Of a DNA stretch of 32,789 nucleotides, positions 32,495 through 32,789 are shown piece after piece. The stretch comes from Bacteroidota bacterium (lineage in GTDB: Bacteria; Bacteroidota; Bacteroidia; Bacteroidales; VadinHA17), in the NCBI GenBank assembly GCA_012729475.1, contig JAAYDB010000150.1, forward strand, positions 1 to 32,789, read 5' to 3'. The notes under the pieces are model-generated. The model did no database searches, was not told the origin of the DNA, and saw only the letters and a program-made list of their open reading frames with translations. The translations under genes were made by a program, and so were the position numbers. Position 1 is the stretch's first letter, and every line of letters begins with the position of its first letter.

Positions 32495-32789
32495 TTAAAA
32501 GATGACACCGAACCTGAATGAGAGAAGTTTATGAGATACCTTATCCTGAGGCTGATCGTTAAGGTCTTTGGTCGTATCAAGAAAATTGTTCTCAAATCCC
32601 AAACCAATAATCGCGGCTGTACTGCCTCCAAGTGAATATTCTATACCACCCATAATATGGTAGGAAAGATTTATCTTTCTCAGTTCAGTTACTGCCTTTT
32701 CATTTTTTAAATACAGGGATGGGATATCAGCTTTCCCGGCTATCAGTACTTTTGGATCAAGTCCGATATCTGAGAAAAAGGTGTAATAA
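32495..32789 (-). CDS. C-terminal end of an outer-membrane beta-barrel protein, cut off by window
   Basis: A - strand frame is open from the right edge to a TAA at 32495-32497, giving 97 residues with no start in the window. The segment alternates polar and hydrophobic residues (INLSYHIMGGIEYSLGG, AAIIGLGFENNF) and ends LLSFRFGVIF. A terminal phenylalanine after an alternating strand is the usual outer-membrane barrel C-terminus. It resembles small porin-like or PorT-like barrels of Bacteroidota, but the family cannot be fixed from the fragment. It lies upstream of nadE on the same strand with a 131-base gap. Confidence 0.7.
   Translation of the reverse strand, partial: YYTFFSDIGLDPKVLIAGKADIPSLYLKNEKAVTELRKINLSYHIMGGIEYSLGGSTAAIIGLGFENNFLDTTKDLNDQPQDKVSHKLLSFRFGVIF

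Overview
This window reads as a piece of a Bacteroidota chromosome, probably from the Bacteroidales/Marinilabiliales side. The evidence is a type IX secretion (T9SS) type A C-terminal sorting domain, a MurF-alanine racemase fusion, a carboxypeptidase-regulatory + DUF5686 outer-membrane protein, a DUF6807 protein, an AT-rich composition, and exact copies of the Bacteroidota -7 promoter element TAnnTTTG in front of several genes. I see no phage, insertion sequence, CRISPR array, rRNA or tRNA. Coding density is high and the longest gene-free stretch is 280 bases (27968-28247).

Left part (1-8056, all + strand): the 3' end of an L-isoaspartyl methyltransferase gene, an MBL-fold hydrolase, and a full-length glycine decarboxylase (gcvP). 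After them comes a three-gene set that is the least understood part of the window: a uroporphyrinogen-decarboxylase-fold protein that is not HemE, a secreted DUF6807 (PmoA-like) protein, and an exported lipoprotein related to Gfo/Idh/MocA oxidoreductases. This set is the best candidate here for an undescribed catabolic module.

Middle-left (8059-16285): a cell-envelope neighbourhood. On the - strand, a PASTA-domain membrane protein, a T9SS cargo protein and an RluD-type pseudouridine synthase form a tight operon. D-Ala-D-Ala ligase is also on the - strand but is separated from them by a lemA-TPM-TPM cassette on the + strand. Upstream lie mqnE (futalosine route to menaquinone) and the small rpmH gene (ribosomal protein L34), which has a clear intrinsic terminator.

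Middle (16419-23751): an overlapping - strand operon of glycosyltransferase, ECF-type sigma factor and rsmG; a divergent + strand pair of tgt and an LptF/LptG-family permease gene; then ispE (-) and dnaB (+), which diverge from each other. The Tgt lacks the three zinc-binding cysteines of the E. coli enzyme.

Right part (23765-32789): a - strand group of an uncharacterised coiled/low-complexity protein, rsmI and a DUF5686 outer-membrane protein; the murF-alr fusion (+), which appears to use a TTG start; glutamine-dependent NAD synthetase (-); and the C-terminal end of an outer-membrane beta-barrel gene running off the right edge. Most of the window is housekeeping: cell wall and lipid A transport, isoprenoids, tRNA/rRNA modification and cofactors.
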